Assembly (NCBI GenBank): GCA_024235095.1
Contig: JACKNC010000001.1
Coordinates: 1,401,501 to 1,465,500 of the forward strand
DNA: 64,000 bases
From: Gammaproteobacteria bacterium
GTDB taxonomy: Bacteria; Pseudomonadota; Gammaproteobacteria; Competibacterales; Competibacteraceae
Direction of reading: 5' to 3'
Under the pieces are notes generated by a model. The model had not been told where the DNA came from, searched no databases, and worked only from the letters and a program-made list of their open reading frames with translations. Positions 45,501-53,667 of this stretch are shown piece after piece. Both the position numbers and the translations under genes were made by a program. Each line of letters starts with the position of its first letter. Position 1 is the first letter of the stretch.

Positions 45501-46122
45501 TGCGAATACCCCGCAGGACCCTGGCTACATCAAGGGTTATGTCGCCGGAGTGCGTGAGAATGGCGGTCAGTACACCCACGCGGCCCTGTGGGTGGTGCGC
45601 GCCCTGGCGGAGTTAGGCAGGCGGGACCAGGCGGCGCGCTTGCTGGAAATGCTCAGCCCGGTCAGTCGCACGCTGACGCCGGAAGCGGTCGCGGTTTACC
45701 GGTTGGAGCCTTTTTCGGTGGCTGCCGATATTTACGGCGTTGAACCGCATGTGGGGCGTGGCGGCTGGAGCGGTTACACGGGTTCGGCGGGCTGGCTGTT
45801 GCGGGTTATGCTGGAATCCATTCTGGGTCTGGAGCTGGTCGAGGGACACGCCTTGCATTTGCGTCCCTGTATTCCCGATGAATGGCCAGGCTTTGATTTA
45901 CGTTATCAGTTGCCGGATGGCGAAACCGCTTATGAGATTCATGTGCGTAATCCTGATGGCCGGGCCAGGCGAGTGGTCGCCGTGGAAATCGATGACCGTC
46001 CTGGGAGAATCGAATATGGCTCGGCCTATGTGCCGCTGTTCCAGGATGGTCTGGTCCACCAGGTGTTGGTGACCTTGACCGAGGCGACTGAAGATACGGC
46101 GACAACGGGTATTTCCCTGTAA
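42574..46122 (+). CDS. GH94/GT36-type carbohydrate phosphorylase-like protein
   Basis: An 1182-residue protein resembling the C-terminal half of cyclic beta-1,2-glucan synthase (NdvB). Two related beta-sandwich domains: the first opens with LVRGRYATFLTAAGTGYSAWGDLALTRW and YLRDLDSGVFWS; the second with WVNVIANPQFGFLTSESGAGYTWSQNSRENRLTPWCNDP and YLRDEDSHRFWS. Then a long (alpha/alpha)6 barrel with the GH94 acid in GSGDWNDGMNRVG, and YKEP-type conserved blocks near EPYSVAADIYG-like EPFSVAADIYG and GRGGWSGYTGSAGW. NdvB's N-terminal GT84 synthase and membrane region are absent, so this is probably a stand-alone glucan/disaccharide phosphorylase; donor and acceptor unknown. GGGAG precedes the ATG. 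Confidence 0.85.
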   Translation: MHADLIQHAQAVGGHVLVRGRYATFLTAAGTGYSAWGDLALTRWSADPVENNDGLFLYLRDLDSGVFWSLGQQPALISAERYESCFTASTAELRQFNEGIEARLDLCIAPDADLELRRVILRNPGKSPRRIEITSYAGVVINTWAADAAHPAFSKLFVQTEWVAKQGALVARRRPRTPGEKGCWLVHALAGEDGNEKAQPPQHETDRARFIGRGYSLAAPHALVEKEPLSGTVGNVLDPIVSLRCSLELAAGSEVSLTFLLGAAMDRETALDLVVRYASATRIEASFMAASSAASLLRPSALNMNRGRKSTRYYEPATECAAHSSKNFLPLQGAELRAGDEERGKGGRFESDAESLQFWNGYGGFNASGDEYVIRLTPDANGRLRLPPQPWVNVIANPQFGFLTSESGAGYTWSQNSRENRLTPWCNDPILDPHGEALYLRDEDSHRFWSLTPGPVPQPVPYEIRHGFGYSHYRHVSQGLTQEVWLFAAREEPVKLILIRLHNPARQPRCLSLFAYARLVLGVLPGDHARELAIEQDSATGALLAENHNREFTGRIAFAAVSPTDSVPIHISGDRAAFIGRHGSPACPAALSRDKILDGRLGTGLDPCFALQVTLRLEPGATLERAFLLGEAGSRDEVRRLIGHYSEDGAVAAALTEVRHAWRERLAAVRIQTPTPALDLMINGWAAYQTLSCRLWGRSAFYQSGGAFGFRDQLQDAAALIYHDPALTRQQLLLHAAHQFIEGDVLHWWHPPAGYGIRTRFSDDRLWLPWLAAFYGRATGDWSVFDEPVRFLQARELESGENEAFLTPEDSGKAASLYEHCCRALDSSLTQGAHGLPLMGSGDWNDGMNRVGREGRGESVWLGFFLYAILGDFIPVCGRNSDYNRARRYAAFRSHLAEALNEQGWDGEWYRRAWYDNGEALGSKASDECRIDALAQAWAVMSRAAPWARAEAAMDAVERHLISEPDGLIRLLAPPFANTPQDPGYIKGYVAGVRENGGQYTHAALWVVRALAELGRRDQAARLLEMLSPVSRTLTPEAVAVYRLEPFSVAADIYGVEPHVGRGGWSGYTGSAGWLLRVMLESILGLELVEGHALHLRPCIPDEWPGFDLRYQLPDGETAYEIHVRNPDGRARRVVAVEIDDRPGRIEYGSAYVPLFQDGLVHQVLVTLTEATEDTATTGISL

Positions 46123-46203
46123 AAACATTCCGAATTTGCTACATTTTGCACGGGCGACGGTCCGATCGCCCTTCATTAACATTGGCCATTGGGTTGCTCC
46201 GTT

Positions 46204-47070
46204 ATGACTCCCGAATCTCTGGTGCAAGGCACCCATACCCTGTTTTCCCTGCCCGATGTGGCTTTTCGGGTCAATGAGCTGATTGATCAGCCCAATACTC
46301 GACCGTCGGACTTGGCTGAAGTCATTCTGTGCGATCCCGGCTTATCCGCGCGCCTATTGCGCCTGATCAACAGCGCGTACTATGGATTATCCAAGCCGGT
46401 GGATACCGTTTCGCAAGCCATTTATTTGATTGGCCAACGGGAATTGCGGGACTTAGTAGTCGCGACATCGGCAGTCAACTTGTTCAAGGGCTTGCCGCCG
46501 GAACAGGTGAACATGGAAATATTCTGGTTTCACAGTATCGCCTGCGGGATCGCCGCACGGGAACTGGCCCGGCGTTGCCGCCTACCGGAGGGTGAGCGGT
46601 TATTCCTGGCGGGGCTGCTGCATAGCGTGGGCAAGCTGGTTTTTTACAGCCAATGCCCCGATCAATATCGCCAGGTCTTGCAAAGGTTCGAACAGGAAGG
46701 GGTGGATACGGTCGCCGCCGAGCGCCAGGTCTTCGGTTTTACCTATGCGGATCTGAGTGCTGAGCTGCTCAAAACCTGGCGGTTTCCCGAGCGCCTGTGG
46801 GTCGCGGTTGCTCATCATTTGGAACCGGCCAAAGCTCCAAATTATTGGCTGGAAGCAGTGATTGTCCATGCTGCTGTCTATGTTGCGGACAGCCTGCAAC
46901 CCAGCGCCAATGTGACTCCATTGACCGTGGATTCGCCGGATATTCTGGCGTCGCTCGCCGATATGCTCTCCCTGCCGCCAGAGTCCCTAGCGGCGCTCCC
47001 TACTGAAATCAACCTTCAGGTCATCGAGATTTTTGAGATTGTTCAGCCGGGTGCGACGCTGATTTACTGA
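46204..47070 (+). CDS. HDOD-domain signalling protein
   Basis: About 288 residues, nearly all one HDOD domain: LPDVAFRVNELIDQPNTRPSDLAEVILCDPGLSARLLRLINSAYYGL, VSQAIYLIGQRELRDLVVA, and LAGLLHSVGKLVFY where an active HD phosphohydrolase would have His-Asp. HDOD proteins are non-catalytic scaffolds in regulatory cascades (c-di-GMP, stress, chemotaxis). I chose ATG 46204; the ribosome site is weak. Its 3' end overlaps, on opposite strands, the 3' end of the next gene by 50 bp. Confidence 0.88.
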   Translation: MTPESLVQGTHTLFSLPDVAFRVNELIDQPNTRPSDLAEVILCDPGLSARLLRLINSAYYGLSKPVDTVSQAIYLIGQRELRDLVVATSAVNLFKGLPPEQVNMEIFWFHSIACGIAARELARRCRLPEGERLFLAGLLHSVGKLVFYSQCPDQYRQVLQRFEQEGVDTVAAERQVFGFTYADLSAELLKTWRFPERLWVAVAHHLEPAKAPNYWLEAVIVHAAVYVADSLQPSANVTPLTVDSPDILASLADMLSLPPESLAALPTEINLQVIEIFEIVQPGATLIY

Positions 47071-47803
47071 ACCGCATCGCCATTTTCCGAAAACCCAGTT
47101 CCAGGTCCCAGGCTTCCAGCCAGGTGCGGCGGTTGAGATAAAGCGCAAAACCGGCGGCGACATAGAACGGCTCCACTAGACTCAATCCACAGAACCCCAC
47201 GACATTCAGCCAAAATTGTCCCCAGGCGTCGCTGTCATCGAGCAGATCAGAAAATTCCAGCGCCACGAAATCGGGGACCAACATCCACACCAGAGCGATC
47301 AGCGCGAAATCCAGAGCAATTTCCAGGTGCAGACCCACCACAGTCAACCACACCGCCGCCCCTCGGCCTGGATAACTCAAATCGCGCAACCGTTGCCGGC
47401 GGGCTTTGCCCGTCAATCCTTCCAGTTGTCCGATCGGCAACGTGAAGGAACGGGCGGAATCCAGACGCCGCCAGGTCAGCGCCGTCAGTGCCTGCCGTCG
47501 GCATAATAATCCCGGCAAGGCCCGCCAGAACTGGCGCTGATTCGGCGGATCGGCAAACAGGGCGTGACTGAACATATACAGCAACGGACGATCCAGCAGG
47601 GGTTTCAGCCACCACATCAGCCACGGCGCCAACCACCAGTGTCCCCAGCACGCCAAGTGCAACAGCACAAATAATGGCAGCGCGACCGCAAACCAGGCGG
47701 CATAGACCGCACTGAACCACTGACGCACCATCGCCATGCCCAGGTCGGTGGCTTCCCAGGCGTTGCGCCGGCGCAGTTCAGCGTTGATGGTTTCAAGCGC
47801 CAC
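47021..47803 (-). CDS. Membrane protein of the RDD-SpoIIM-DUF4129 cluster, C-terminally short
   Basis: A 260-residue inner-membrane protein: RRRNAWEATDLGMAMVRQW, then helix-rich sequence with PWLMWWLKPLLDRPLLYMFSHALF and ALTWRRLDSARSFTLPIGQLEGLTGKARRQRL, ending with FALYLNRRTWLEAWDLELGFRKMA. This is the N-terminal part of the Pseudomonas-type protein whose C-terminal half is a DUF4129 domain; here the gene stops soon after LGFRKMAMRF, reading antisense into the HDOD gene. The DUF4129 half, DUF4350, MoxR and DUF58 genes that normally follow are missing. It overlaps the SpoIIM gene end by 11 bp. Confidence 0.65.
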   Translation of the reverse strand: MALETINAELRRRNAWEATDLGMAMVRQWFSAVYAAWFAVALPLFVLLHLACWGHWWLAPWLMWWLKPLLDRPLLYMFSHALFADPPNQRQFWRALPGLLCRRQALTALTWRRLDSARSFTLPIGQLEGLTGKARRQRLRDLSYPGRGAAVWLTVVGLHLEIALDFALIALVWMLVPDFVALEFSDLLDDSDAWGQFWLNVVGFCGLSLVEPFYVAAGFALYLNRRTWLEAWDLELGFRKMAMRFSKSASHPAEQSQKSR

Positions 47804-48773
47804 GCCGGCCCGCCCGCGTCAGATAAAGAATCACCAGTAACCAGCCACACGCGCCGACCGCGTATTTAATGTCCGCCGGAATCGCTCGATTGGAAGACCA
47901 GAACGCTTCGATAAACGCCGCCAGCAGCAGGAGCGCGACCGCGCCCAGAATCAACCGGACGCCGCCGGACGCCGCTTGCCGCAAGGCTTCCACCCGATGC
48001 AACCGGCCCGGCGCGAGAATGGCCCAACCCATTTTCAACCCCGCCACTCCGGCCAGCATAATACCGGTTAATTCAAAAGCGCCATGACCTGCGATGAAGG
48101 TATAAAAAGTCTCGATAAACCCTTGCGCCGTCAAATAACCGGACACCGCGCCAATGAAGAGTCCATTGAATAACAACATGAAAGCGGAACCTACGCCGAA
48201 CAACACGCCGCCGGCGAAAGTGCGGAAACCCAAGCCGATATTATTGTGGATGTAGTAGCCGAACATCGCCAGATCACTCGCGGGGTCGCGGTCGTCAGCC
48301 GTCGGATCAGGCGCGTACATCGTTTCGAGATCGGCGACTGCATCTGGCGGCAGCAGACTGTAAATCAATTCCGGGGCCTGATAGACCGCCCAGCCCATGC
48401 CCAGCAACGGCAGATAGAACAGCGCTGCGCAGAGCCAGAACAGTTTGGCGTCGGCGCGCACTCGTTGTGGAAAGTCGGTGGTCAAAAAATCCAGCGCCAC
48501 CTGCCAGCGCCGTTGCGGAGCGCGGTAAATCTGCTGATAGGCGCGCAAGGACCACTGATTCAGCCGCGCCAGTAGCGAACCGCTGTAGCGTCGGCAGCGC
48601 GCGATAGCCAGTTGCTGACAAAGCTGGCGGTAGGCAGCGGGCATCTCGGCGACCGGTAAAGGGGGTGTCGTGGGCGTATTCTTCGGCGCCCGCTGTCCCT
48701 CCAGACGATCCAGTTGCGCAGCGAACGCCTGCCAGCCAGCGGCATGGCGATCCTCGAAGGGCCGTTGCTTCAT
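47793..48773 (-). CDS. Stage II sporulation protein M-like (DUF95) membrane protein
   Basis: About 326 residues. A soluble N-terminal part (AAYRQLCQQLAIARCRRYSGSLLARLNQW) and then helices with the SpoIIM pattern: MFGYYIHNNIGLGFRTFAGGVLFGVGSAFMLLFNGLFIGAVSGYL and FIAGHGAFELTGIMLAGVAGLKMG. In non-sporulating bacteria it travels with RDD, DUF4129 and MoxR genes and may aid envelope processes. ATG 48773 overlaps the RDD gene stop (ATGA). Confidence 0.88.
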   Translation of the reverse strand: MKQRPFEDRHAAGWQAFAAQLDRLEGQRAPKNTPTTPPLPVAEMPAAYRQLCQQLAIARCRRYSGSLLARLNQWSLRAYQQIYRAPQRRWQVALDFLTTDFPQRVRADAKLFWLCAALFYLPLLGMGWAVYQAPELIYSLLPPDAVADLETMYAPDPTADDRDPASDLAMFGYYIHNNIGLGFRTFAGGVLFGVGSAFMLLFNGLFIGAVSGYLTAQGFIETFYTFIAGHGAFELTGIMLAGVAGLKMGWAILAPGRLHRVEALRQAASGGVRLILGAVALLLLAAFIEAFWSSNRAIPADIKYAVGACGWLLVILYLTRAGRRGA

Positions 48774-49477
48774 GTTTCCTCCCCCGCCAGCCAGCGGGCA
48801 TAGGCGCATAGGCGTTCAACGCCAACCACGCCATAAAGCCCGGTTTGACCGGCCAACAGGTTTGCAAGCTCCGCCTGCCGTTCCGGGTTGAGAGTGGCGC
48901 TGCGTTCGGCGAAGTCGATGAGCAATTGTTGTTCGGCGGAACTTAACGGGAAAGGCGGCGGCAACGCGGGACCGGGTGGTAGTTGTGGCGCGGCGGTGGG
49001 CGGGTCACGGTAAATGACCAACGTACCCGCCGCCAGATCGCCTAACCGCTGAAAATCACGATTGCACAGCATGGCCGCCAGTCCAAAGCCATACAGAAAG
49101 GGCAGGAAATCCACTGCCCGCAGTAGGTTGCGAATCAACGCCCCCGGCCAATCGATGGGCGTACCGTTCGCATGAATAACCTTAAGTCCCAGGACCTTTT
49201 TGCCAGGCGTCGCGCCGCCGGTATAGACCTCGAACACTGCCGGATAGAGCCATTCCGCCAGGAACAGGATAATCAGCCACAGCCCCAGTCCGCCTTTTCC
49301 CAGCACCGCCAGCGCCATCAACATTACCCACAATGCGCCGTAACGAATCAGACTGTCCACGTTCCATGCCAATATTCGCGCGACCGGCCCCGCCACCCGC
49401 AGGCTCAATTCAATACCTTCCGGAGTTTCGATATGGCGGAGCGTGTCGATTGGCGCGGCGATGGACTGGGATATCAT
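48770..49477 (-). CDS. RDD family membrane protein
   Basis: A 235-residue protein: VARILAWNVDSLIRYGALW (the RDD helix with conserved Arg and Asp), EVYTGGATPGKKVLGLKVI, LLRAVDFLPFLYGFGLAAMLCNRDFQRLGDLAAGTLVIYR, then a Pro-rich linker and a short helical C-terminus. Transport of an unknown small solute or ion is presumed. First gene of the leftward cluster, 115 bp from the divergent DUF805 gene. Confidence 0.88.
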   Translation of the reverse strand: MISQSIAAPIDTLRHIETPEGIELSLRVAGPVARILAWNVDSLIRYGALWVMLMALAVLGKGGLGLWLIILFLAEWLYPAVFEVYTGGATPGKKVLGLKVIHANGTPIDWPGALIRNLLRAVDFLPFLYGFGLAAMLCNRDFQRLGDLAAGTLVIYRDPPTAAPQLPPGPALPPPFPLSSAEQQLLIDFAERSATLNPERQAELANLLAGQTGLYGVVGVERLCAYARWLAGEET

Positions 49478-49591
49478 ATTGATTTATCAAGTGTATTATC
49501 GAAGATGCATTGCTTGTCGTGGAACTATAGTTGTATTGCGACTCGGTTCGGTGGCTTCTACAATTCTTGCAAATCAATCATGGAGTATGCA

Positions 49592-50149
49592 ATGAACAAT
49601 CCCAGCCCCTATGAACCTCCTCGTAGCGCTATCAAGCCCCCGACATCTGAGGAATTTAGCGAAATCAAGATCTTCTCGGCACAAGGCCGAATCGGTCGAG
49701 TGCGCTACATAGGCTATTTGGTGGGATTGGGGTTATTGACTTACTTGATCACGGTATTACTGGGCCTGGCAGCCGGATTGCTTAAAGATTACCCCATCAT
49801 GAGGTTGATCATGAGTGGTTTGATTCTCTTCGCAACGCTGTTGAGCATTGCCGTAACCATCCTGTTGGCGATCCAGCGTCTTCATGATTTTAACGCCAGT
49901 AGTTGGTGGTCGATATTGACGCTAATTCCGCTGGTTAATCTAGTATTGATGATCATTCCCGGCTCCCAGGGACCGAATCGTTTCGGCAATCCACCCCCGC
50001 CTAATACACTGGGCGTTATCCTGCTGGCGTTGATTATGCCGTTAATTATGGTGATTGGCGTCATTGCCGCCATCGCCATTCCCGCGTATATGGATTACAC
50101 GAAACGCGCCCAGGAGGCGACGTCCAGCAGCGTGCCTTTGCCACAATAG
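49592..50149 (+). CDS. DUF805 membrane protein with pilin-like C-terminus (copy 1)
   Basis: About 185 residues. Cytosolic Pro-rich N-terminus, then DUF805 helices: SAQGRIGRVRYIGYLVGLGLLTYLITVLLGLAAGL, LIMSGLILFATLLSIAVTILLAIQRLHDFNASSWWSIL, LIPLVNLVLMIIPGSQGPNRFG. The C-terminus GVIAAIAIPAYMDYTKRAQE resembles the conserved pilin helix, though it lies at the wrong end for a pilin. I chose ATG 49592 (GGAG eight bases upstream); ATG 49580 is in frame. A second, broken copy is at 53668. It precedes the receptor by 18 bp, so they are likely co-transcribed. Confidence 0.8.
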   Translation: MNNPSPYEPPRSAIKPPTSEEFSEIKIFSAQGRIGRVRYIGYLVGLGLLTYLITVLLGLAAGLLKDYPIMRLIMSGLILFATLLSIAVTILLAIQRLHDFNASSWWSILTLIPLVNLVLMIIPGSQGPNRFGNPPPPNTLGVILLALIMPLIMVIGVIAAIAIPAYMDYTKRAQEATSSSVPLPQ

Positions 50150-50851
50150 TCATTCATCCATTCGATAATGAAATCCAGGTTATCTCTTTTTTCAATCCGT
50201 CGGAACGCCCTGTTATTCGGTGTAGTCATCAGCATTATTAGCCCGCTGGACGATGCATCTGCGGGTTCCGCCGCTGATGAAGCAGAAGTCTTCCTGGAAC
50301 TGAGTCTTGAAGAACTCTCTCAAGTCATTGTGACTTCAGCCTCCCGTAAGGCGCAACCGCTTGCAGATACGCCAGCAGCGGTGTTTGTGATTAGCGCCGA
50401 TGACATTCGCCGCAGCGGGGCGACTAATCTCCCGGAAGCGCTACGTCTCGCGCCTGGCGTACAGGTCGCTGCCCTGGGCAACAACAAGTGGGCGATCTCC
50501 ATCCGAGGGTTTGCCGACCGCTATTCCAATAAGCTCCTGGTGCTGATGGACGGACGCAGTCTTTATTCACCAATATTTTCTGGAGTTTTTTGGGAAGCTC
50601 AGAATATCCCGTTGGAAATCATCGAACACATTGAGGTTATCCGTGGGCCGGCGCCATTGTGGGGTGCTAACGCCGTTAACGGCGTCATCAATATCATCAC
50701 CGAATCGGCTAAAGAAACGCGGGGAGGGCAAGTGGTTGTCGCTGGAGGTACGGAGTTACACGCGGATGGCTTCGTGCAGCAAGGCTGGAAGATCAACGAC
50801 GAAACGGCTGTGCGCGTCTATGCTAAAGCGCAGGACTATGGCCCTTCCCGA

Positions 50852-52026
50852 CTAGTGGGCTGACACAGAAGTTTTGACAGGTTCAGAGGTTTCTAGGTCC
50901 ACCGGGGTTTCAGAAGATTTCAAGGGAGGATAGAGGCGCTTGAGTTTGACCCGGGCCAAGTCGGTGCCGAACTGCCAGTGGATTTTGGTCTGACGTAGGT
51001 TGCGTGGGCCTTGCCAAGCGGCGATTTCCTTCCGCAAAGTTTCGAGGTTCGCAATGCGGCGATTCAAACACTGGCCGGCGAGAACAGCGAACTCACATTC
51101 CGCCATATTGAGCCAACTGCCATGCTTGGGGGTGTAATGAAATTCGAGCTTGCGGGTGATCCGGCGGGCTTCCTCTGGAGAAAAGACACTATACAAGGCC
51201 GCAGGAGTGTGGGTATTGAGGTTATCCACGACCAACCGGATTCGCTCCGCCTTCGGAAAGTACACATCAACGAGTTGCTGCATTTGCTGGGCAAAATCGC
51301 GTTTGGTGCGCTGTTTCGTGACATTAACATGACGCCACCCGCGCAAGGGTTGTACGAATAGAAATAAATTGGCGGTGCCTTCGCGTTTGTATTCACAGTC
51401 ATAGCGCGCCGGTTGACCCGGGCGGGCGGGTTGAGGACAGCGGGTTTCGCTGGTCAATTGCACCGGACTTTCATCGAAGCACACTTGGGGGTATTGAGGA
51501 TCATCGGGTTCGGCGTACAGGTCCAACACATCCTCCATATGCCAAACATAATCGGGACTGACACTGGGAATACACCATTCTTGACGTTGCCAGGGTTTGA
51601 GGTCGTTTTTTTAAGGATGCGCCGCACACTCTCACGGGAAATGGCTTCGATGGGCCGGAGTTCCATGAAGCGGTCCGCTAACAATTGGAGAGTCCACTGA
51701 CAACGGCCAGCGGGCGGGGTACTACAGGCCAAGGCGACCAGAAAGGCGGCCTGTTTGCCGGTCAAGGCCGGGGGCAAACCGACTCGTGGCCGCTCGCTTA
51801 ACGCCGCCAGCAACCCTTCGTCGACAAACCGTTGACGGGTACGATGAACGGTCGAAATCCCCAAGTGAAGGCTTTGGGCAATGGCCTCATCCGTCGCCCC
51901 TTCCGCAGCCTGCAGCAACACATGGGCACGGGCAACCTTGCGCGCCGCTGCCTTGCCTTTATGAATGACCTTCAGCAGGTCTTCCCGCTCCTCTTCAGTT
52001 AGATCAACCAGATACTTGTGGGCCAT
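50852..52026 (-). CDS. IS630-family transposase, two frames joined at an A7 run
   Basis: From ATG 52026 (AGGAGG seven bases upstream): MAHKYLVDLTEEEREDLLKVI, a helix-turn-helix with SLHLGISTVHRTRQRFVDEGLLAALSERPR. The DDE part (HMEDVLDLYAEPDDPQYPQVCFDESPVQL; VVDNLNTHTPAALY; FHYTPKHGSWLNMAECEFAVLAGQCLNRR) is one base out of frame. The shift is at seven T on the plus strand (51606-51612); a -1 slip there gives LKKNDLKPWQRQEWC, the family sequence, and a 391-residue product. The stop TAG is supplied by the target CTAG itself. Programmed slippage or mutation cannot be told apart here. Confidence 0.88.
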
Positions 52027-52097
52027 GGTGATTCCTCCTGTTGATCTCAACCATAGGGCACCCACCGCTACCTGTCAAAACTTCTGTGTCAGCCCAC
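50855..52097 (-). mobile_element. IS630-family insertion sequence
   Basis: A 1243-bp element with perfect 28-bp inverted repeats (50855-50882 and 52070-52097), beginning GTGGGCTGACACAG. It lies in the target CTAG with TA duplicated (50853-50854 and 52098-52099), the known IS630 behaviour. One transposase on the minus strand, split at a run of seven A. The insertion disrupts receptor copy 1; receptor copy 2 reads ATTGG at this place and offers no CTAG. Confidence 0.95.
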
Positions 52098-53446
52098 TAG
52101 CCACCGGCGGTGAAGGCGCAGATGACTGGCGAAATGAACGCATCGGCGTTCGTCTGGATCGTCACGCTGGAACCGATCGCCTGCTGGTCGAAGGCGAAAT
52201 CTACAATAGCCAAACTGGCGATCGCGTCCTTCTGCCATCCGTCACGGGCGCTAATCTGCTAACTGACTTCGATCAGACCCTTCGCGGCGGCTATCTGCTG
52301 TCGCGCTGGGAACGGCAAACGAGTCAGGATACCGGTTATAGCTTGCAAGCCTATCTTGAACAGCAGCGTTTAGAGCATATCTGGTTCGACCAGGATAGCA
52401 CCATCTTTGACCTGGAGTTCCAGCAGCGTTTCGCTATCAGCTCGCAGCAGGATGTCATCTGGGGGCTGGGCTATCGGCGCATCAGCGATGACACCACTCG
52501 AACTATCTATGTGACCGTCGATCCCGCCAAACGCACCGATGATCTGTTCAGCGCCTATCTCCAGGACGACATTACTCTAGTTCCCGGTCGCTGGCGTCTG
52601 ACGCTGGGCAGTCGCTTTGATCATAATGATTACACCGGTTTCGAGATTCAACCCAATGTGCGGTTACTCTGGACGCCTGACCCGCGCACCAGCATCTGGG
52701 CGGCGGTTTCCCGAGTGGTGCGCACACCGTCGCGCGCGGAATCCGATGGGAACGTCTGGCTGATCAACGCCCCCATCGGCGAGTTTGTACAATCCCTGCC
52801 GCCCTTTGTCGATCCCGATTTGCCGATAGCGATCATTTTGCAAGGCAGTTCCGATTTCACTGCTGAGAGAATGACAGGGTTTGACATCGGATGGCGTCAT
52901 CAGCACTCATCCACTCTGAGTTGGGATGTGGCCGGCTTTTACTACGACTACGAACGATTACGAAATCTTTCATCGGGTTCGCTTGATCTTCTTAACCCAC
53001 CGCTGATCACTTTGAAACGAGCCGTAGAGAATGAGAGTGACGCACGGATCTACGGCCTGGAACTATCCGCCGATTGGCGCCCCCACGCCGATTGGCGCTT
53101 GCAAGCGAACTATGGCTGGATTAATAGCTTGGGACGCGGCGACAGCACCGCCCGTCCTCCGACTCACCAGTTTTCGCTGCTTTCATCGTGGGCGTTCCAC
53201 CCCGCATGGCAATGGGATGCCTGGCTACGCTATGTCAGTGAGGTTAAAGGATCCGACTATACCATTCCAGCCTATGCGAATCTGGATATGCGGCTAGCCT
53301 GGAAAATCCAGCGCGATCTGGAAATCTCTCTGGTCGGACAAAATCTCTTCGACCAGACCCATCCTGAACTCGTTTCTCGATACATTCGATCGGCGCCCGC
53401 GGAAATCGAACGAGGCGTTTACCTGAAACTGGACGTCAAATTTTAG

Positions 53447-53667
53447 GCGCTCCGCTCATGAAGGCTCTTCATCATGCGATGAGAAGACAGGTTATTGTTC
53501 CCACGCTGGAGCATGGGAGCGATCTATCAGAATTCGCTGTTTTCCGTTTTCCCACGCCTTGAGATTTTGTCATGACAACCGGGGCAAAGGACAGGAATAA
53601 GACTATGTTGAGATTCCGTAAAAGATCATTAAAAATAGCTCAGCAAATTAAAAATATGGAAGATCAC
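53447..53667 (+). other. Junction of the tandem duplication with yfiR 5' remnant
   Basis: Directly after receptor copy 1, 53458-53486 reads ATGAAGGCTCTTCATCATGC and on to GAGAA, matching the start of the intact yfiR gene (56210) with one change, then similarity ends. This shows that copy 1 was once followed by yfiR as copy 2 is. The remaining 180 bp carries no gene. Confidence 0.75.

Larger units (their letters stand above)
50168..53446 (+). pseudogene. TonB-dependent receptor copy 1, interrupted by IS630
   Basis: The coding sequence is 50168-50854 plus 52100-53446. Removing the IS630 element and one TA restores an unbroken 677-residue frame (CGA CTA | GCC ACC). Signal peptide to about residue 34 (SPLDDASA), then the plug domain (SEELSQ-type LEELSQVIVTSASRKAQPLADTPAAVFVISADDIRRSGATNLPEALRLAPGVQV, GFADRYSNKLLVLMDGRSLYSP, VIRGPAPLWGANAVNGVINII), then the beta barrel ending RGVYLKLDVKF. 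As it stands the product stops at once after residue 229, so copy 1 is inactive unless the element excises. Copy 2 (54168) is intact. Confidence 0.9.

Noticed and set aside
49172..49579. Upstream extension of the DUF805 frame
   Set aside because: Overlaps the RDD gene antisense; the family N-terminus and ribosome site are at 49592.
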